Positions 60,235-64,000 of a stretch of DNA of 64,000 nt are shown here, in pieces. Origin of the DNA: Paracentrotus lividus (lineage: Eukaryota > Echinodermata > Echinoidea > Camarodonta > Echinidae). How positions within the stretch are numbered: the stretch's first letter is position 1; the number at the start of each line of letters is the position of its first letter. The notes beneath the pieces were generated by a model. The model had not been told where the DNA came from, did not search any database, and was given only the letters and a program-made list of their open reading frames with translations. The stretch is taken from positions 45,637 to 109,636 of the forward strand of contig CALNVZ010000679.1 of assembly GCA_940671915.1 (NCBI GenBank), in the 5' to 3' direction. The position numbers were made by a program, and so were the translations under genes.

Positions 60235-60665
60235 GCTCAAACTGCACGTCAAGGCTGTCAACAGCGAATGTGCATGCAGCGGCCGCAGTCGGCTGGAGAA
60301 ACCGTATACCGTAAACATATACTGTTCGAGTGGACGATTCGTGAATTGCAAGTGTGATCAATGCAGCTTATCTGTTATTTTAATGATGATAATAATAATA
60401 ATAATAATAATAATACCGGTTTCTTATGAAGCGCTTTACCTGTAAAGACCAAAGCGCTTACAGTATTTTTTTTACACCGGTCATTGGATTCATTTAAGAT
60501 AACAAATGAGTTCTATTTTCTCTGATACTTTCAGATATTGTTAATTGTAAATGTATGAAAGATATTAAATAAAATACACAAGGTTTCTGGATATTTAGCA
60601 TTATTTTGCGAAGAAAGCAAATGCCTATCATAGCCGTGACATTTGCGGTAGCGACTGTAAATCGG
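60235..60665. repeat. Right arm of giant inverted repeat, distal part
   Basis: Inverse of 50985-51300, separated from the proximal arm by the 55250-60215 insertion. The (TAA)n tract and a short extra block (60415-60490) are absent from the left arm. Confidence 0.8.
60385..60414. repeat. (TAA)n microsatellite
   Basis: Nine to ten ATA/AAT trinucleotide units. Confidence 0.9.
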
Positions 60666-60990
60666 ATAATTACTACAATACGTAAATCGTATTTGCTACA
60701 ATACCTAAATAATTATGACATGTCTCAAATCGATTTGGTACAATATCTAAATAATATCGTCACGTCATAATTGTATTTATTACATTACCTTAACTATTTG
60801 ATGTAGTGAAATCAATATTATTATTTAACGTCATGACGTTAAATCGTTGGCCAGTAAATCGGAATTGCGTCGTGTCTCTATTCCAACGACGACATGACGT
60901 TAATATTTAGGTATTGTAGTAAATCGAATTGAGACACGTCGTAATTGTTTAGGTATTGTAGCAATTCCATTTACTACGTGACGTAATTCC
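60655..60990. mobile_element. Short foldback element with GTAGTAAAT motifs
   Basis: AATTACTACAATACGTAAAT, TTGCTACAATACCTAAATAA and TGTCTCAA on the left face GAGACACGTCGTAATTG, TTTAGGTATTGTAGCAATTC on the right. Non-coding. Confidence 0.6.
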
Positions 60991-61059
60991 GTGTTTTTGA
61001 CGGTCTCATGCTTCCATAGAGATATAGTTCGCGTATTTTGAAAGAAGAAAACCCCCAAC

Positions 61060-61520
61060 TAATTATTAATATCAACCTTCAATCTTAACCTCAACAATCC
61101 ACTTTGATACAAAAAACAGTGAAACGAATTGATTAACAATGGTTTCAGCAAATTAATTTTGCTACCCTGAAAATTTCAACCATTGTTAAAAAGTGAACTT
61201 CAAAAACTTGCGTGCGCTTGATTTGCGTGCAAAATGAGAAAGTGCATGCGCAGACATGGGCACTATTATATTTTGCTACACAAAAGCCCGTCGTAAAAAA
61301 CAAAAGTCGTAAAAAAAGTCGTAAAAACATCGTTCTTGTACATGATTTATTTTGGCTTCATTGATCATTGGAATATGGAGAATGGGATACTATTGATGAA
61401 TCTTAAAATAATATCTTTTTTTTTCTTCATTTAAATTGAGGTCAAATTTTAGGTGCACAGACTTAGGCACTTCCTTCATGCCCATATTACCTTCACATGC
61501 AGGTAATATGGGCACTTTGG
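61060..61520. repeat. Diverged copy of the 820-1484 element, plus hairpin
   Basis: CTTAACCTCAACAATCCA, ACAGTGAAACGAATTGATTA, CTACCCTGAAAATTTCAACC, GATTTGCGTGCAAAATGA and AGGTGCACAGACTTAGGCAC follow the order of 920-1475. It ends in an inverted pair GCCCATATTACCT / AGGTAATATGGGC (61480-61515). Confidence 0.65.
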
Positions 61521-62030
61521 TGATGACGTCAACATTTGAATATTGCAGACAGGGGGATAGGTGATAATTGTTTTTCTTCACAATAAAAGTTAGAGCAGTA
61601 GTTATTGATTCATATTAAACAAAGATCAGACTGTGTGTCATTTTGTAATTTTATGCAAATTACGCAAATGAGCTTAGGGGGCCATATTACCTGCCTGTAC
61701 CCTATGTTTAAGGTCACCAAAAGTCAACAGAAAAAAAACGTCATCACCACTTTTTTTTTTATTCAGTGGTTAATATAGAACAAGTTCATATGGATGATAT
61801 CCAGCATTAACATGAGGTTGCCACGAACCCCCAAGGCCCCCCTCTACTCATTGATACAACATATTCCAACATAGATAATCCCTATAAAAGAGAAACAAGA
61901 TCTCAGGTTGTTTGCACTGGTGTAGAGCTGGACGCATTTTTTATTGTTACTGGGGGGGGGGGGAGAAAAAAAATAAAGCGTGTCTACGCCCTTGGAAAAA
62001 TTATACCCTCGAAGAAAAGTAAACTTTTAC

Positions 62031-62402
62031 CTTGAAGTGAGCGTAGAGAGACGGACATGTGCAAATGAGACGAATCGTCATTGGTCATTTCCACATGCAT
62101 TTCAGGAGATTGCAGAAGCCTCTTTACACCACCGTTAAACAGCCCGAACTCGTGGTAATATAATTTATAATTGGAAAATTTATATTCTGAATTATTACTT
62201 GGAGTAAATCCAGAACCTATGCGAAGAGTATCACTATTTCGAATGGTATTGTCTGTAAAGTACAAAAAGAACACCAGGTCGCTCGTGTCATTGTGTTCAC
62301 TATTGGCATTAAATAGCCATAACGTAGTCATGGTAGCAGTAGTCCGGATCGGTGATGGGGGGATTTCTATCCAGTAGGTTTCATCAACCATGAGAGATAT
62401 TT
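62031..62402 (-). CDS. CUB-like domain exon (upstream copy)
   Basis: A 372-bp open exon. The acceptor TTTTCACAG lies just before 62402, and the GTAAAA donor starts at 62030. Both boundaries are phase 1. The translation of about 124 aa has CUB-type landmarks: an aromatic YW near residue 8, LWLFNA near 32, a hydrophobic strand VFFLYF, then DTLRIGSGFTPSNNSEY (the D-x-L-x-I-G-S-G signature), and a final strand EMHVEM followed by HLHMSVSL. Canonical CUB domains have two disulfides, but this exon encodes no cysteine. It is clearly paralogous to the exon at 30435-30788 (shared HNDTSD, TLRIGSG, TPSN and EMHVE segments). The role is inferred as an extracellular binding module. No in-frame stop interrupts it, so it looks functional. 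Confidence 0.7.
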
Positions 62403-63535
62403 CTGTGAAAATGAAATCGGAAAAGTGTTGCGATTATCGTCAGTAAATATAGCCTATCACTGTCAATCATGCACATTCACTCGTGTTCAATATTGATTTT
62501 TCATTTATATTTTTAATTGATGAAAAATGATATCTTTAAACGAATCCATAAATACAAATTGCAACCTAGCTTTTCATAAGGAAAACAAAAATGAGTGGGG
62601 GAAGTAAATGAGGGTTTGCAGGGGGTAATGATTACCCTATGCAGCTGGCATATTTTTTTTTTTTAACTTTGGATGTAACCGAGGCCCGAAAAGGGAAAAG
62701 GACAACATACGATTATAGTTAGAATGGGCGAACATACACAGTATTCACAAAAATAAGGGAGGGTTCAAATAAAAATCTGGAATCATATGACTGGCGTTAT
62801 TTTGGGAGATACCAATTCTTCTCACTAGACTTATATTGACCTCGTCTTCGAGTCGGGACAATATGAGACTAGTGTACGTTGGCGCAAAGTCGACCACAAC
62901 CATTTAACGTAGGGTCGACAGAGAAAGACGGAACATAGAGCTCAGAGACATGCAGATGTAAAAATACAAATAACCGTTCAACCCAATTGCAAACTGCAGC
63001 TTGAAATTGTGAGCAGTGGTATTCTTTAATGGTCAGTCAAATTCGTTAATTTATGCACATTGACGAAATTAATTGCAGCTTTGACTTCACAAAAACGAAA
63101 TTGAGAGCTCCATAACGAATATGAAAGAACAAAAGCGTTAATTTAAATGACCGACAGCTCAAATCAGCTATGCATCGTTTAAATTAAAGGAACGTCAACG
63201 AATTCGATTGCAAAAAGTTTAAAATTGACCGGGAAAACATATAATAACAAAATGTTCCACCTTTATGAGGAACACTGTAGTTCTTGATTTGTCATGATAC
63301 CGAGAGACACTCCGCACAACCCTGTAACATATTTCTATTCCTTTTCGTATTAGGACAACTATCCAGGATAGGTGTATTTTGGCGCGAGTAGTTGTCCGGG
63401 GTAATTGTCTAGGAAGTATTTGTCCTAAAACATTTTGATATGCCTCACCACCGATAGAGGTGACAGAGCATAACAAGTATAAAATTTTCAGGATTAAATA
63501 GGTAGACAGTACATGTTAATTCTTATGTTAATTAC
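62403..63535 (-). other. Inferred intron between mini-exon and CUB-like exon
   Basis: Starts GTAATT and ends TTTTCACAG on the minus strand. A repeat end related to GTTCCACCTTTATGAGGAAC lies near 63250. No other exon was recognised. Confidence 0.4.
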
Positions 63536-63562
63536 CTTGTATTGTTGAAGCAGAAGTGGAAT
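63536..63562 (-). CDS. Candidate 27-nt mini-exon encoding a Ser/Thr linker
   Basis: On the minus strand a pyrimidine tract ending TTTTTCAG is followed by 27 nt and a GTAATT donor. The exon is in phase 1-1 (2 nt, eight codons, 1 nt) and reads S-T-S-A-S-T-I-Q, a short hydroxyl-rich spacer of the kind found between extracellular modules. It lies 1.1 kb upstream, in gene orientation, of the CUB-like exon at 62402 and has the same phase. Its small size means it could be chance. The support is the clean acceptor and donor, matching phase and composition. Confidence 0.4.
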
Positions 63563-63569
63563 CTGAAAA

Positions 63570-64000
63570 AGGTGAAAGTGATAAAGTTGCAAATGTAGTT
63601 TCTTTCTGTGTCTTTCCTATTTTTATGTCAAATTTCGGACAAATTTATTCTTCGAATCCACAGCTTTATTCCATAGTGGAGTGACCATCAATGTGAAAAG
63701 CAATACAGCTCTTTAAATAATGTTGTTTTAGAAATATTGTTGAATTGAAATTCATTTTTTCCACATAAAAACAAGGTCGCAATTTTATTTATAATATATA
63801 CAATAAAAAATACAGACAAAAATATACATATACGAAACACAAGAAATTATATGAAATGTATAAAGAAATACTCACAAATAATAACAGACATGACATATTA
63901 GGGCTATACCTGATAAGGAGGGCCGAATATCCTAAGATACCTTACACACCAATAAATAATACATCACCAAAAAAAAAGCAAAAAAAAAAAAAAAAAAAAA
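63570..64000. other. AT-rich DNA with terminal A tract
   Basis: No gene recognised. The window ends in an A-rich tract (63970-64000). Confidence 0.5.

Larger units (their letters stand above)
4715..63562 (-). other. Inferred gene span: multi-exon CUB/LDLa modular protein (partial)
   Basis: Minus-strand exons recur about every 14-18 kb: mini-exon 63562-63536, CUB-like 62402-62031, LDLa 48696-48562, CUB-like 30788-30435, and LDLa 15293-15160 with a second copy near 4848-4715. The first four have AG acceptors and GT donors in phase 1-1, so joining them keeps the frame. No initiator exon, signal peptide, transmembrane segment or stop exon was recognised, so both gene ends probably lie outside the window or were missed. 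CUB and LDLa modules are usually extracellular, acting in ligand or carbohydrate binding and Ca2+-dependent protein contacts. A secreted or cell-surface role is inference. The introns are filled with transposons. The exons could alternatively belong to more than one tandem gene. Spliced RNA would decide. Confidence 0.55.

Overview
This is animal nuclear DNA, not microbial. It is AT-rich, has no long uninterrupted genes, and is packed with transposons, microsatellites and nested inverted repeats. An echinoderm, most likely a sea urchin, fits best: a short GC motif of the type GAGCGCGAAGCGCGAG is dispersed through the window, non-LTR and DIRS-like retroelements are present, and foldback elements with long inverted arms are abundant (compare the TU foldback elements described from sea urchin). 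The species assignment is inference. Two N gaps (5844-5868 and 28632-29587) and many 1-bp indels between near-identical copies point to a draft long-read or gap-filled assembly.

The only convincing protein-coding signal is a set of small exons on the minus strand, read right to left: a 27-nt Ser/Thr-rich mini-exon (63562-63536), a CUB-like exon (62402-62031), an LDL-receptor class A (LDLa) exon (48696-48562), a second CUB-like exon (30788-30435), and another LDLa exon that appears twice (15293-15160 and about 4848-4715). The first four have AG/GT boundaries in phase 1-1, so each is a symmetric, shuffle-able module. I infer one extracellular or secreted CUB-LDLa-CUB-LDLa gene with introns of about 14-18 kb, whose ends lie outside the window. 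The CUB-like modules have no cysteine. The LDLa modules lack the usual third cysteine.

Everything else is mobile or repetitive. 1-5827 and 10431-16258 are two copies of one segment, possibly an assembly artefact, and 5869-10430 between them carries a 2-kb palindromic element with a TA target duplication. 16.3-19.5 kb holds repeats with GCGAAGCGC arrays and a 797-bp element with a 10-bp target duplication. 19524-20966 is a 5'-truncated LINE with a 13-bp target duplication, and a second LINE copy lies inverted at 40.1-42.7 kb. 21.5-25.6 kb is a nest of inverted-repeat elements. 25.6-29.7 kb is a GGCGCC minisatellite. 34317-39003 and 39277-44578 are two adjacent large terminal-inverted-repeat elements. 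46.0-48.2 kb is a composite of two more. 48.77-50.23 kb is a three-level nest containing tRNA-like sequences. 50754-50896 is a small transposon carrying telomere-type repeats. 50.99-60.66 kb is a very large interrupted inverted repeat around a decayed DIRS-like retrotransposon.

The most unusual theme is that at least seven unrelated-looking inverted-repeat elements each fill both arms with their own private short motif (GATCG, TTTAAAC, AACG, CGGT, GTCGC, GATGC, AAGTGCT). This looks like a shared design of subterminal binding-site arrays.
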